Assembly: GCF_018310535.1 (NCBI RefSeq)
Contig: NZ_CP074102.1
Coordinates: 8,556,001 to 8,620,000, forward strand
DNA length: 64,000 bases
Direction: 5' to 3'
Source of the DNA: Streptomyces mirabilis
GTDB taxonomy: Bacteria; Actinomycetota; Actinomycetes; Streptomycetales; Streptomycetaceae
Below are positions 1-8,930 of the stretch, in pieces. A program made the translations under genes and the position numbers. The notes under the pieces are model-generated. The model worked only from the letters and a program-made list of their open reading frames with translations. It searched no databases and was not told where the DNA came from. The stretch's first letter is position 1. Every line of letters begins with the position of its first letter.

Positions 1-3
1 CGC

Positions 4-1185
4 TCAGGACGCCGAGCGTCGCTCGAACACCACGTCCCTCGCGGTCCCGAGGGCCGTCGCCACCGCGCCCAGCAGAACCGCGTCCTCGCCCAGCCGACTC
101 GGCACGATCTTCGGACGCAGGGGCGTGAGCGTACGCAGGGTCTCGCGCACGGGCCGCAGCAGCAGGTCGATGCTGTGGCCCACGCCGCCGCCGAGCACCA
201 CCAGATCGGGATCGAGCACCGCGGCGGCCGCGGCCACCGTATAGGCGATCCGCTCACCCTCCAGCCGTACCGCCCGCACCGCGGCCGGGTCTCCTTCGCG
301 CGCCGCGTCGAACACGGCCTTGGCCGTGAGCTGGCCGGTCATACCGAACTGCCGCGCGGCCTCGACGACGGCCTCCCCCGACACCGCGTCCTCCAGCGTC
401 TCCGGCTTCTGCCGCCCCGGCCACGGCAGGAACCCGATCTCCCCGGCCCCGCCGCGCGCCCCCGTGAACAGCCGCCCCTCGCTCACCACGCCCATGCCGA
501 GACCGGTGCCGATCAGGATGTACGTGAACAGCCGGCTGCCCGCGGCGACGCCGTACGTGTACTCGCCGAGCGCCGCGAGGTTCGCGTCGTTGTGCACCTC
601 CAGCGGGATGCCCAACTCCTCGCGCATCCGGTCGAACAGGCCCGCGCGGCCCCACCCGGGCAGATGCATCGCGTACCGCACCCGGCGCCGTTCCTCGTCG
701 TACACGCCCGGCGTGCCCACCACCGCGTGCGCCACCTCGTGCGCTCCCACGCCGGAGTTGGCGACGACCTGGCGGGCGGTGGAAACGACGAGGTCGGCCA
801 TGGCGCCCGAACTGCGCGCCCGATTGCGCACATCGGCGCGGGCGACCACACCGCCGTCCAGATCGGCGACCGCCACCCGCAGCCAGCTGCGCCCGATGTC
901 GATGCCGAGCGCGTACCCGGCCGCGGGATCCGGCGCGTAGAGCACCGCCACCCGGCCGCGCTCGGGTGCGTGCGTGCCCGCCTCACGCACCAGCCCCGCC
1001 TCCTCCAGCGCCGCGAGCGCGCTGGAGACCGTCGGCTTCGACAGCCCCGTCTCCCGCGCGAGCTGAGCCCGCGAGGCGGCACCGCCCGTGCGCAGCCGGT
1101 CGAGCAGCAGCCGCTCATTGGTGCTGCGCAGCCGCTGCCGGTTCCAGGGCTGTTCGGGCTGCGCTATGGCGTCGCTGGCGGGCAT
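4..1185 (-). CDS. ROK-family transcriptional regulator
   Basis: A 393-aa ROK protein. Residues about 15-75 form a winged helix-turn-helix (SRAQLARETGLSKPTVSSAL). An ASKHA sugar-kinase fold follows, with the phosphate loop GIDIGRSWLRVAVADLDG, a conserved Asp in VHNDANLAAL and the glycine-rich IGTGLGMG. The zinc-binding cysteine cluster usual in ROK proteins is missing: the region after GEIGF reads PWPGRQKPETLEDAVSGE, and the His of the usual EIGH is Phe. I therefore infer a sugar-responsive repressor rather than a glucokinase. ATG 1185 is preferred because GGAG lies four bases upstream; ATG 1203 is the alternative. It is divergent from the permease at 1319. An AT-richer stretch between them (1228-1246) has a weak TAAG-tctc-CTTA inverted repeat that could be its operator. 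Confidence 0.87.
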   Translation of the reverse strand: MPASDAIAQPEQPWNRQRLRSTNERLLLDRLRTGGAASRAQLARETGLSKPTVSSALAALEEAGLVREAGTHAPERGRVAVLYAPDPAAGYALGIDIGRSWLRVAVADLDGGVVARADVRNRARSSGAMADLVVSTARQVVANSGVGAHEVAHAVVGTPGVYDEERRRVRYAMHLPGWGRAGLFDRMREELGIPLEVHNDANLAALGEYTYGVAAGSRLFTYILIGTGLGMGVVSEGRLFTGARGGAGEIGFLPWPGRQKPETLEDAVSGEAVVEAARQFGMTGQLTAKAVFDAAREGDPAAVRAVRLEGERIAYTVAAAAAVLDPDLVVLGGGVGHSIDLLLRPVRETLRTLTPLRPKIVPSRLGEDAVLLGAVATALGTARDVVFERRSAS

Positions 1186-1318
1186 CGCTCCATTCTCACG
1201 CATGCCTGACACCCTCTTGACGCATCTAGTAAGTCTCCTTAACTTTATCGCCCAGTCAGCCTCGCCGGGCGAGCCAAAGGGGAGCCCACCTCCCCGCGTC
1301 CCGATATCAGGAGACCCC

Positions 1319-2773
1319 ATGTCCGGTAGCCCGCCACCCACCGGCGGTTTCGTCCGCCGCGTCGGCCTGTTCCAGGCCACCGCCATCAACATGAGCCAGA
1401 TGTGCGGCATCGGCCCGTTCGTGACGATCCCGCTGATGGTCGCCGCGTTCGGCGGCCCGCAGGCGATCATCGGCTTCGTCGCGGGCGCGATCCTGGCCCT
1501 CGCGGACGGCCTGATCTGGGCCGAGCTGGGCGCGTCCATGCCCGGCTCCGGCGGCAGTTACGTGTATCTCCGCCAGGCCTTCCAGTACCGCACCGGACGC
1601 CTCATGCCGTTCCTGTTCGTCTGGACGGCCATGCTCTTCATCCCCCTGATCATGTCCACCGGCGTGGTCGGCTTCGTCCAGTACCTCGGCTACCTGGCCC
1701 CCGACATGGGCAAGACGACGGGCGACCTCATCGGCCTGGCCGTCGTCGCCCTCGTGGTGCTGCTCCTGTGGCGCGGAATCGAACACATCGCCCGCATCAC
1801 GGCGGTCATGTGGGCGGTCATGATCACCTCGGTCCTCCTGGTGATCATCGCCGCGGCCACCGACTTCAGTGCCCACCTGGCCTTCACCTATCCGGCGCAC
1901 GCCTTCGAACTGACCAGCAGCCACTTCTGGATCGGCTTCGCCGCGGGCCTGACCATCGGCATCTACGACTACCTGGGCTACAACACCACCGCGTACATGG
2001 GCGCCGAGATCAAGGATCCGGGCCGCACCCTGCCCCGCTCCATCATCTTCTCCATCCTCGGCATCATGGCGATCTACCTCCTCCTGCAGATCGGCACCCT
2101 CGGCGTCATCGACTGGAACCGCATGACCGATCCGACGGACATCGCCTCCACCTCCGTCGCCTCGGCCGTCCTCGAAAAGACCTGGGGCAAGGGAGCCGCC
2201 GACACGGTCACGGTCCTCATCCTCATCACCGCGTTCGCCTCGGTCTTCACCGGACTCCTCGGCGGCTCGCGCGTCCCCTACGACGCCGCCCGCGACCGCG
2301 TCTTCTTCCGCCCGTACGCCAAGCTGCACCCCAAGCACCGCTTCCCGATGCTCGGCCTGGCGACCATGGGCGTCATCACGGCGATCGGCTTCCTCATCGG
2401 CCGCCACACCGACCTGGCCACCCTGATCCAACTCCTCACCACCGTCATGGTGATCGTCCAGGCCCTGGCCCAGATCGTCGCCCTGTCCGTCCTGCGCAAG
2501 CGCCGGCCCACCCTCCATCGCCCCTACAAGATGTGGCTCTACCCGATCCCCAGCCTCCTCGCCCTCGTCGGCTGGCTCACGATCTACGGCTACGCCGACA
2601 AGAACTCCCCGGGCCGCCACCCCATCGAATGGTCACTGGCCTGGGTGGCCCTGGGCTGCGTCGCCTTCGTCGTCTGGGCGAACCTGGAAAAGGTGTGGCC
2701 CTTCGGCCCGAAGGAGATCAAGGAGGAGTACCTGACCCCTTTGACCCCGGACACGGAGCCCGTCGGCACGTGA
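1319..2773 (+). CDS. APC-superfamily amino acid permease
   Basis: A 484-aa polytopic membrane protein of the amino acid-polyamine-organocation superfamily, importing an unidentified amino acid or amine. About 12 hydrophobic segments are visible. TM1 has the family-typical unwound region (QMCGIGPFVTIPL), and GFAAGLTIGIYDYLGYNTTAYMGAEIKDP carries the GYNT..GAEIKDP signature of TM6 and loop 6-7. ATG 1319 is chosen because AGGAGA lies seven bases upstream at about 1308-1313; upstream in-frame codons lie in the divergent promoter region. The ROK regulator next door may control it, although ROK proteins usually control sugar genes. Substrate cannot be told from sequence. Confidence 0.88.
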   Translation: MSGSPPPTGGFVRRVGLFQATAINMSQMCGIGPFVTIPLMVAAFGGPQAIIGFVAGAILALADGLIWAELGASMPGSGGSYVYLRQAFQYRTGRLMPFLFVWTAMLFIPLIMSTGVVGFVQYLGYLAPDMGKTTGDLIGLAVVALVVLLLWRGIEHIARITAVMWAVMITSVLLVIIAAATDFSAHLAFTYPAHAFELTSSHFWIGFAAGLTIGIYDYLGYNTTAYMGAEIKDPGRTLPRSIIFSILGIMAIYLLLQIGTLGVIDWNRMTDPTDIASTSVASAVLEKTWGKGAADTVTVLILITAFASVFTGLLGGSRVPYDAARDRVFFRPYAKLHPKHRFPMLGLATMGVITAIGFLIGRHTDLATLIQLLTTVMVIVQALAQIVALSVLRKRRPTLHRPYKMWLYPIPSLLALVGWLTIYGYADKNSPGRHPIEWSLAWVALGCVAFVVWANLEKVWPFGPKEIKEEYLTPLTPDTEPVGT

Positions 2774-2812
2774 AGGCCCCACTTGCCGCACCCACGACCG
2801 CGTCGGCGCCAG

Positions 2813-4015
2813 TCACCCCCCGACTTCCGCGCAACGCAACGCCGCCCGGACCTCGTCCGCCGGATCCCCCCGGTGGTAGGGCCGCTCCGAGGGTTCGATG
2901 CCGTCCAGGAACTCCTGATAGCGGACGGCGTACGTGAGATGGGCCAGTGGCCCGGCGAGATCGAGCGCCCGAGCCGGGTCACTGCCGGGCACCCGCGATT
3001 TCCAGGCCTCCACCCAGCTCCGGGCGGCCGCCGCACGGCCCGACTCGGGAAGGAATCCCTGGACGCGCAGCCCGTCGAGCACGGGATTGCCCCAATAGGC
3101 ATCGGCGAAGTCCACCACGACGGGCGCCCCACCGTCGCTTCGCCAGTTCCCGGGGTGGAAGTCACCGTGCACCAGCGTGTCGGGCAGCCCGCACTCCGAC
3201 AGAAGCTCCCACCGCCCGGCCAACTCCCGAGCTCCCCGCACCTCCGGCTCGGTCAACTCCTCAGCGAGGGGCCCGTCGAGCAGATCACGAACCGCCACCT
3301 CAAGAACCGACGCACGCCAATCCCGTACCCCCGCCACCACGCCGCACCCGCCCGAAGTCCCGGCGGCGACCGCGGCCTGCGCGGCAACGAACCGCTCCAC
3401 CGCCGCACCGACCGTCTCCGGCGTGGCCTCCCAGCAGTCCTCACCGGGAATGTGCTCCATCAGGACGCGCCGCTCACCCACGCCGAGGAGCGGAGGAACG
3501 AGCCCCGGGTCGACCCCCGCGAACGCGGCGATGACGGCGGACTCGTCCGCCGCGAAGTGCGGTGTCGCCTTGAGCCAGACCGGACCGCGCGCGGTGGGCA
3601 GACGAAAGAGCCCGGACAGATTCCAGGTACGCCGCTGCACGACCGGACCGCTCACAGGCCGCCCCGCCGAAGCCAGCTCCCCGGCCGCCCAGTCGAGCAG
3701 CTCGCGCAGCCCCTCCGCCCGGGCCCACGGCGACCTGAGCGCCTCCGCACCGTCCAACACCACTGTCTCGACGGGTCGTTGGTCCAGCAGACCATTCGCC
3801 GGACGCTCCAACGCCTCGACGTGGTACGTCACATGGCCGTCCCGCCCGCGGGCACCCCCCTCCACGTCCAGCAGCCGCAGTACCAGCACGGGCACCCCGA
3901 GCAGTCCCTCCAACCACCCGACGACCGGCCCCACTTCGGACCACCAGGGAACGTCCACGGCGAACGGCCCCGCGCTTCCGAGGAACTCGTCACCCGAGGT
4001 CACCCACGCACTCAC
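2813..4015 (-). CDS. Aminoglycoside-phosphotransferase-like kinase
   Basis: A protein of about 400 aa with a C-terminal APH/choline-kinase-like domain. The catalytic loop HGDFHPGNW (Brenner motif HxDxxxxN) and the metal-binding VVDFADAYWGNP are clear, at about residues 280-310. The N-terminal 130 residues are not part of the kinase core and resemble a small substrate-recognition domain (PWWSEVGPVVGWLEGLLG). Members of this group phosphorylate hydroxyls on small molecules; the substrate is unknown and there is no reason to assume antibiotic resistance. The start is uncertain: GTG codons at 4027, 4015 and 3991 are all in frame and none has a good Shine-Dalgarno sequence. It converges on the permease gene with a 39-base gap. 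Confidence 0.8.
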   Translation of the reverse strand: MSAWVTSGDEFLGSAGPFAVDVPWWSEVGPVVGWLEGLLGVPVLVLRLLDVEGGARGRDGHVTYHVEALERPANGLLDQRPVETVVLDGAEALRSPWARAEGLRELLDWAAGELASAGRPVSGPVVQRRTWNLSGLFRLPTARGPVWLKATPHFAADESAVIAAFAGVDPGLVPPLLGVGERRVLMEHIPGEDCWEATPETVGAAVERFVAAQAAVAAGTSGGCGVVAGVRDWRASVLEVAVRDLLDGPLAEELTEPEVRGARELAGRWELLSECGLPDTLVHGDFHPGNWRSDGGAPVVVDFADAYWGNPVLDGLRVQGFLPESGRAAAARSWVEAWKSRVPGSDPARALDLAGPLAHLTYAVRYQEFLDGIEPSERPYHRGDPADEVRAALRCAEVGG

Positions 4016-4093
4016 AGTTCTTGTCACCGCGCGAGTGTGAACGACCGGATGCGCTCCCGGCCAGCGATTATCGGCGGCCGGGACGCGCGCTTC

Positions 4094-4135
4094 GGAAGGG
4101 GAGCGGAGCCGATGCGGCGACTCCGCTCCCCTTCC
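4094..4135. terminator. 15-bp perfect hairpin
   Basis: Arms GGAAGGGGAGCGGAG (4094-4108) and its exact complement (4121-4135) with a 12-base loop. It lies between the GrpE-like gene and the phosphotransferase and could act as a second terminator for the chaperone operon. There is no T-tract, which is usual in Streptomyces. Confidence 0.55.
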
Positions 4136-4220
4136 CCCGGGTCCCCCAACCCGGTCCCCCCGCGGGCCCTGTGGCCTTCCGGGCCGGAGCGCCCCCCGCG
4201 CGCCCCGGACCGAAATCCTT

Positions 4221-4250
4221 CTGTCCGACCCCGACCCGAGGGTCGGACAG
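4221..4250. terminator. 11-bp hairpin after the GrpE-like gene
   Basis: CTGTCCGACCC (4221-4231) pairs perfectly with GGGTCGGACAG (4240-4250) across an 8-base loop. It begins about 24 bases after the stop of the minus-strand gene ending at 4274, the expected place for the terminator of the Hsp70 operon. Confidence 0.6.
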
Positions 4251-4273
4251 CACATCGAACCGAACCCCCGAAG

Positions 4274-5080
4274 TCAGCCCTCGGCCTCGGTGTAGACGAA
4301 GGTCTCCAGCAGCCGGCGGTCCGCCGCCCGGTATCCCGGACACACCACGAAGGCGACGGGTCGCCCGGCCTCGCACGAGGGCCACAGGGCGTGTTCCTCC
4401 GGATCCGCCGGGGCGCCGGGTTCCACCGCGAAGTCGAAGTGGCTGGCATGACCACTGACGGTCATGGCCCGGAACAGATGGGCGGCCTCCGTGCCGACCC
4501 GCTCCAACAGCCGCTGGTGGCGCGCGTCGAGCCCCACCACCCCGGCGTCGGTGGCGATGCGGGCCAGTTCGGCGAGGTCGGGTTCGCCGAGCCCACCCTG
4601 CTCGTCGGGGCCGAACAGCACCACACACAGCCGGCTGATCAACTGAGCCTGGCGCCGTACGACGTCACGGGGCCGCTCCGCCGTCAGCCGCGGCTGGATC
4701 AGGTCGGGCATCCGCTGGGTGTACAACGCCCGCAGCCGCTGGGCGAGTTCATGGTGGACGAGGAAGTCCTCACGGGTCAGATCGGCCCGTTCCGCCACCT
4801 GGGTGACCCGCACCAGGTCCAGTACCTCGCGCTGCTCGTCGAGCACGCGGCGGGTGTCCGCGACGGCCGTCTCCAGTGTCCGGGCCCGTTCCTCCGCGCG
4901 TTCCTGGCGCATCCTCAACTCGATCAGCCGGTCACCCAGCGGGTCGAGCGCGGCCAGCGCGGCCCGCTGGTCGTCCGCGGCGGCCTCCAGCTTCCGGATC
5001 CGCGACTCCAGGGTGTCCAAGCCGTCCAGCCTGATGCTCACTTCCTGCGGCCGCTTGCCCTTGTCGCGGTTGAACAACAC
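4274..5080 (-). CDS. Coiled-coil protein with GrpE-like C-terminus, Hsp70 partner
   Basis: A 268-aa protein with no family I can name with confidence. Residues about 15-85 are a heptad-rich coiled coil (LESRIRKLEAAADDQRAALA onward), followed by a helical part and a C-terminal segment ending VCPGYRAADRRLLETFVY. That layout, and the GY...DR.L..A spacing of the last segment, recalls GrpE, the nucleotide-exchange factor of DnaK (long helix, then beta domain ending GY..GDRVLRPA.V.V). The gene follows the Hsp70 gene directly, which supports a co-chaperone role; this is inference. The start is GTG 5080, preceded by the very strong GGAGGAGAC; an in-frame ATG at 5107 has no such site. The gap to the Hsp70 stop is 29 bases. 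Confidence 0.72.
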   Translation of the reverse strand: MLFNRDKGKRPQEVSIRLDGLDTLESRIRKLEAAADDQRAALAALDPLGDRLIELRMRQERAEERARTLETAVADTRRVLDEQREVLDLVRVTQVAERADLTREDFLVHHELAQRLRALYTQRMPDLIQPRLTAERPRDVVRRQAQLISRLCVVLFGPDEQGGLGEPDLAELARIATDAGVVGLDARHQRLLERVGTEAAHLFRAMTVSGHASHFDFAVEPGAPADPEEHALWPSCEAGRPVAFVVCPGYRAADRRLLETFVYTEAEG

Positions 5081-5109
5081 GTCTCCTCCTTCGGGGCGGT
5101 AGGCCATGG

Positions 5110-6903
5110 CTATACGCGGTCGAAGTCGACGGAGACCTGGCGGGTCTCCCCGGTGGCGGGGTCGAACACCTCGACCCGCAGTTCGGCGGCGCCGAAGTAG
5201 AACAGCAGCATGATCGGACGCTCGCGCAGCGGTCTGCCGACGGTGCCGGACAGGTCGACGGTCAGCCGGCCGATCTCCTCGCACCCGTCCTCGTCGACGT
5301 ACCGGGGATCGGCCTTCGCGGAGCGGTACAGGCGTACGTCGAGCTCGTCCTGGTCCTCGCGGACCGGCACGATCCGGAACGGGTGGGCGTCGTTCACCCG
5401 CACGCTGTCCATGCGCCGGACCGCGACACCGAAACGGCCGATGCACAGGAGGTCGCCCTCGTCGTCGCGGTACATGCGCATCGTGGAGTCGACCCCCTCC
5501 TCGAAGGGCTTGGCCGTCTCGAAGCCGTAGGTGTACTTGGCCTGCCGGGAGACGAACACGTCCGGCCGGTAGGCGAAGTGGACGGCACCCTCCAGGACCG
5601 CGAGGGCCGGGTCCGGCGGGACGAGGATGCGGTGCCGCTCGCCGAAGCGGGCCCGCATCCGCTCGCGCAGCCACGGGGAGCGGGCGAATCCGCCGACCAG
5701 GACCAGGGTCTCCGGCTCCGCGCCCGCGCCACTGGTCCGGCCGATGGTCGCGAGCTGCTCCGCGACCTTGTCCAGGATGCCGTCCACCCTCTCGTCGAGC
5801 AGCCCCTCCACCTCCTCGGGAGGCAGCACGATCTGCCGCGGCAGGCCTGCGGCGTCGCGTGTCAGCCGCGCACGCACCGGCTCGTCCAGGAGGTCCCACA
5901 CGGTGACCGGAACCTCGATCCGCACCGGGTCCAGCGCATGGGCGACCGCATCCGCTTCCCGGTCCAGCTCTACCGTCGCCTTGGCCCGCTCCCACTGCCC
6001 GGACAGCTTGAGCAGCTCGCCGGGGTGGTCCCGTTCGATCCGCTTCAAGGCCGCCTGGCCGAAGCGGTCGCCGAGCGTCTTGTCCAGGAAGGCCTGGTTG
6101 ACGTATTCCGAACCCAGCCACCCACCGGTGGCGAGGCCGATCTCGCGCAGCGCGATGGACGGTCCGGCGTCGCCGTGCGACTCGTACGCCGTGATGTCGA
6201 CCGTGCCGCCGCCGCAGTCGACCACCACGGACCGGAAACCGTCGAGGTGCAGGGGCAACCGGGCCCGCCGGTGCGGATCCGAGGCGGCGCCGGGCATCCG
6301 CAGATGGCAGTACAGGGCCGCCGCCTCCGGCTCGATGGCCAGCAGCAGCCGCTCCGGATCGCCGGGGAACCCCGCGTCCACGGCCAGTCGCCGCAGCACC
6401 GCCTTGTCCTCGTCGTCCCAGATCGCGGGGACGGTGATGCACCAGCGGACCTCTCGTTCCGTGTACGTCATCCTCTTGATCTCCGCGGTCGCCAGTTCGC
6501 GGATCTCCTTGAGGTAGGCGGTGACCAGTTCCCGTATCAGACCGCGGTCGGTGCGGTCGACGAAGCCGCCCGTGATCGGCAGGTCCGCCATCGAACCGCC
6601 GCTCTTCAGCGCCGTCTTGAAGGCGTAGGCGTAGCCGAGCCCTTCGGACTCCCCCTTCGTCAGGGCCTCGACCCACCGAGCGCGCGCCTCGTGGCCCCAG
6701 GCGACCGTGTCCCCGCCGTCCGTCACCAGGATCGCGGTGAGGTTCTTCGGACTGTCCAGCTGCCGGCCCGGGAACCGGGTGAAGAACTGCACCCGCCTGG
6801 TCAGCGGATCGTCGTTGAGCGGCGTTCGCACCGTCCAGGCGAAGCCGGTGCCGTGCGTGCCGAAGTCGACGGCCGCCACCACCTTGGCTTCGTCCGATCC
6901 CAT
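5110..6903 (-). CDS. Hsp70-family (DnaK-like) ATPase
   Basis: A 597-aa Hsp70 relative. All ATPase signatures are visible: phosphate-1 AVDFGTHGTGF near residue 13, connect-1 IEPEAAALYC near 190, phosphate-2 VVVDCGGGTVDITAYE near 225 and the adenosine motif LVLVGGFARSPWLRERM near 405. The C-terminal 170 residues do not look like the canonical DnaK substrate-binding domain with an EEVD-like tail. They read as a beta-rich region (FEEGVDSTMRMYRDDEGD onward), so the client or partner is probably special. ATG 6903 has AGGAG seven bases upstream. It forms an operon with the coiled-coil gene and is divergent from the XRE-TPR regulator, whose shared promoter contains a strong palindrome. It is not the housekeeping dnaK, which sits with grpE, dnaJ and hspR. 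Confidence 0.9.
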   Translation of the reverse strand: MGSDEAKVVAAVDFGTHGTGFAWTVRTPLNDDPLTRRVQFFTRFPGRQLDSPKNLTAILVTDGGDTVAWGHEARARWVEALTKGESEGLGYAYAFKTALKSGGSMADLPITGGFVDRTDRGLIRELVTAYLKEIRELATAEIKRMTYTEREVRWCITVPAIWDDEDKAVLRRLAVDAGFPGDPERLLLAIEPEAAALYCHLRMPGAASDPHRRARLPLHLDGFRSVVVDCGGGTVDITAYESHGDAGPSIALREIGLATGGWLGSEYVNQAFLDKTLGDRFGQAALKRIERDHPGELLKLSGQWERAKATVELDREADAVAHALDPVRIEVPVTVWDLLDEPVRARLTRDAAGLPRQIVLPPEEVEGLLDERVDGILDKVAEQLATIGRTSGAGAEPETLVLVGGFARSPWLRERMRARFGERHRILVPPDPALAVLEGAVHFAYRPDVFVSRQAKYTYGFETAKPFEEGVDSTMRMYRDDEGDLLCIGRFGVAVRRMDSVRVNDAHPFRIVPVREDQDELDVRLYRSAKADPRYVDEDGCEEIGRLTVDLSGTVGRPLRERPIMLLFYFGAAELRVEVFDPATGETRQVSVDFDRV

Positions 6904-7001
6904 GACCAGTGCTCCTGTCTGCCGGTGCTCGCACCCTTGCTCGCTGTAAGCTCGCTCACAGACAGAGTGGTGGGTTTCCGCGGCAACGTGGAGCGGTCGG
7001 C

Positions 7002-7025
7002 TGTTGCCAACGCTTTCTGGCAACA
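7002..7025. promoter_or_regulatory. Palindromic operator candidate between Hsp70 and XRE genes
   Basis: TGTTGCCA (7002-7009) and TGGCAACA (7018-7025) are perfect 8-bp arms with an 8-base spacer, 28 bases upstream of ATG 7053. A further half-site GGCAAC lies at about 6982. This is a natural binding site for the XRE regulator, controlling itself and the divergent Hsp70 operon. Not proven. Confidence 0.5.
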
Positions 7026-7052
7026 CAGGGCGGGGAGCGGGCCGTTGGGAGG

Positions 7053-8837
7053 ATGGCGATCGAAGAGAACGCGTTCGGCGCAGAGTTGCGCCGACGTCGG
7101 ACGGCGGCCGGCAAGTCACTGAGCGAGCTGGCCGAAGAGGTGCACTGCAGCCGCAGCTTTCTGAGCAGGATCGAGACGGGCCAGCGACGTGTCACGCACG
7201 AGCTTGCGCAGCTGTGCGACGAGCGGCTGGAAGCGAAGGGCGCGCTGCTCGCCCTGGTTCCCGATCCGTCCACCGAGCGGATCTCGAAGACGATCGGCCC
7301 GGGCCCGGGGGAGCGGGCGGCCAAACTGGTGAAGTCCGGTGCGGGCAGGGGTGGTTCGGCCGCCCCTCGGCAACGGGACGAGTTCGACCGGCTGCTGCGG
7401 CGCGGCGACCTCAGCCACACCGCCGGGGACATGCGCGAGGCGGACCGGCTCTACCGGGCGGCGTACGCGAGCGCCGAGGGGGATCCCCCGGCCCGGGCGG
7501 AGGCCGTCATCAGGATGGCCCGCCGCTGGTCGGACCCCGGGCAGGTCGACCACGAACTGCTCCAGCTGATCAGGGAGAGCCTGGCCGCGCTGGGCGACGA
7601 CGGGAGCGTCGAGGCCGCCGGACTGCGCCTCAGGCTCAACGCGCACCTGGCGAAGAAGCTGTCCATGGCGGTCAGCCAGGACACCGCCGCCGGCCAGGCG
7701 GGCCCGGAGCAGGGCGCACGGCTGGCGCGCAGCACGCTGCGCAGGCTGTCCGTGGACGGCAAGGACGACGAGGTGGTCTGCGAGGTGCTCACCGAATGCC
7801 GGTGGGGACTGTACGACTTCATGTCCACCGCGGAGTCCCTGACGCTCTCCGAACGCCTGCGGGACGCCGCGGCCCGGCACGGCTCGGCCTACTTCCGCGG
7901 CGAGGCGCTCATGGCCGTCGCCCTCGACCAGCTGCGGACCGGCAAGGTGTACAGCGCGCTGGCCACGGCGAACCAGTACCGCAAGCACGCCGCGGACACC
8001 CGCGGTGTGCTGACCACTTGGCAGCAGCACACCCTGGACGCCCTGCTCGACCTGTGGCACGGCCGGTTCGACAAGGCCGCGGGCTGGATCTTCGGCGACG
8101 CGCTGACGTTCGTCGAGCGATTACCCGCCGATCTGGCCGTCCCCGCCGACAACCTGCACCAGACCCGCCTCGGCCAGGCCTACTGGCTGCTGCGCGAACA
8201 GGGTCGGATGGCCGACCTGTTCGCCTCCGGTCTGGCCGACACCGTCGAACGGCACGGCTACTTCCCCGTCTGGCGGGCCGGGCTCGCGCTCGCGCTGTGC
8301 GAGACGGGTCAGTACGCCGAAGGGGCGGACCGGCTCGTGGGATTCGCCCACGACACCGACGACTTCAGCCGGTTCCCGCCGTCCGGATGGGCGGTGCCCA
8401 CGCTGGTGCTGCTCGCCGAGGTGAGCGCCGCGCTCGACGCCCGGGGCGGATTCGAGGCCGAGCTGCGCCAGGTCCTGCCGGTACTGCGTGAGCGGCTCGC
8501 CGCCCACGACGGCGAGCAGATCGCCCTCGCGGGCTGGCCCACCGTGCTGATCGGGCCGACCGCCCGGGCCCGCGGACTGCTGGCCCTGGCCGCCGGAGAG
8601 CCGGACACCGCCCTCGCCCACTTCCGCACCGCGACCGAACCGGTCCGCTCCTCCCAGCCCCAGCTGGCCCGCCTCCGGCTGGCCCAGGCCCGCGCGCTGC
8701 GCAGGTCGGGCCGCCCCGGCGCCGCCGCCCACGCCTCCGGTCTGCTGCGGGAGGCGCTGCGCGTGGCCCGGACGTACGGCATGGCCGCCCTCGCGATCGA
8801 GTGCGCGGCCCTGCTGGACTCCACGGCGGACGCCTAG
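7053..8837 (+). CDS. XRE-family regulator with TPR-like C-terminus, contains TTA codon
   Basis: A 594-aa protein. Residues 5-60 are a lambda-repressor-type helix-turn-helix (AELRRRRTAAGKSLSELAEE, then SRSFLSRIETGQR). The remaining 500 residues are alanine- and leucine-rich helices consistent with tetratricopeptide repeats (FDRLLRRGDLSHTAGDMREA, LARLRLAQARALRRSGR). This is the architecture of peptide-responsive or partner-responsive actinomycete regulators. Codon 357 (8121-8123) is TTA, so translation should depend on the bldA tRNA. ATG 7053 is chosen because the HTH begins ten residues later; GGGAGG directly abuts it and GGGGAG at 7032 is distant, so initiation may be weak. It is divergent from the Hsp70 operon, which it probably controls. 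Confidence 0.85.
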   Translation: MAIEENAFGAELRRRRTAAGKSLSELAEEVHCSRSFLSRIETGQRRVTHELAQLCDERLEAKGALLALVPDPSTERISKTIGPGPGERAAKLVKSGAGRGGSAAPRQRDEFDRLLRRGDLSHTAGDMREADRLYRAAYASAEGDPPARAEAVIRMARRWSDPGQVDHELLQLIRESLAALGDDGSVEAAGLRLRLNAHLAKKLSMAVSQDTAAGQAGPEQGARLARSTLRRLSVDGKDDEVVCEVLTECRWGLYDFMSTAESLTLSERLRDAAARHGSAYFRGEALMAVALDQLRTGKVYSALATANQYRKHAADTRGVLTTWQQHTLDALLDLWHGRFDKAAGWIFGDALTFVERLPADLAVPADNLHQTRLGQAYWLLREQGRMADLFASGLADTVERHGYFPVWRAGLALALCETGQYAEGADRLVGFAHDTDDFSRFPPSGWAVPTLVLLAEVSAALDARGGFEAELRQVLPVLRERLAAHDGEQIALAGWPTVLIGPTARARGLLALAAGEPDTALAHFRTATEPVRSSQPQLARLRLAQARALRRSGRPGAAAHASGLLREALRVARTYGMAALAIECAALLDSTADA

Positions 8838-8870
8838 GGCCTGTCCGGCGGATCAGGGGACGTAGGGACA

Positions 8871-8912
8871 CTCGTGCCGCCGGGCCCCTTTCGGGCGGGC
8901 CGGCGGCACGAG
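8871..8912. terminator. 13-bp bidirectional terminator hairpin
   Basis: CTCGTGCCGCCGG (8871-8883) pairs perfectly with 8900-8912 around a 16-base loop. It lies between the convergent XRE-TPR and DUF574 genes and can serve both. Confidence 0.75.
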
Positions 8913-8930
8913 AGGTGTGGAGCGGACGGG

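Noticed and set aside
2813..4015. Antibiotic-resistance kinase
   Set aside because: Only the general APH catalytic motifs are present; there is no similarity to a specific resistance enzyme that I can see.
2783..5200. Long plus-strand frame of 805 codons opposite the phosphotransferase and GrpE-like genes
   Set aside because: The product is Arg/Pro/His-rich with no family motif; it is the mirror of two well-supported minus-strand genes.
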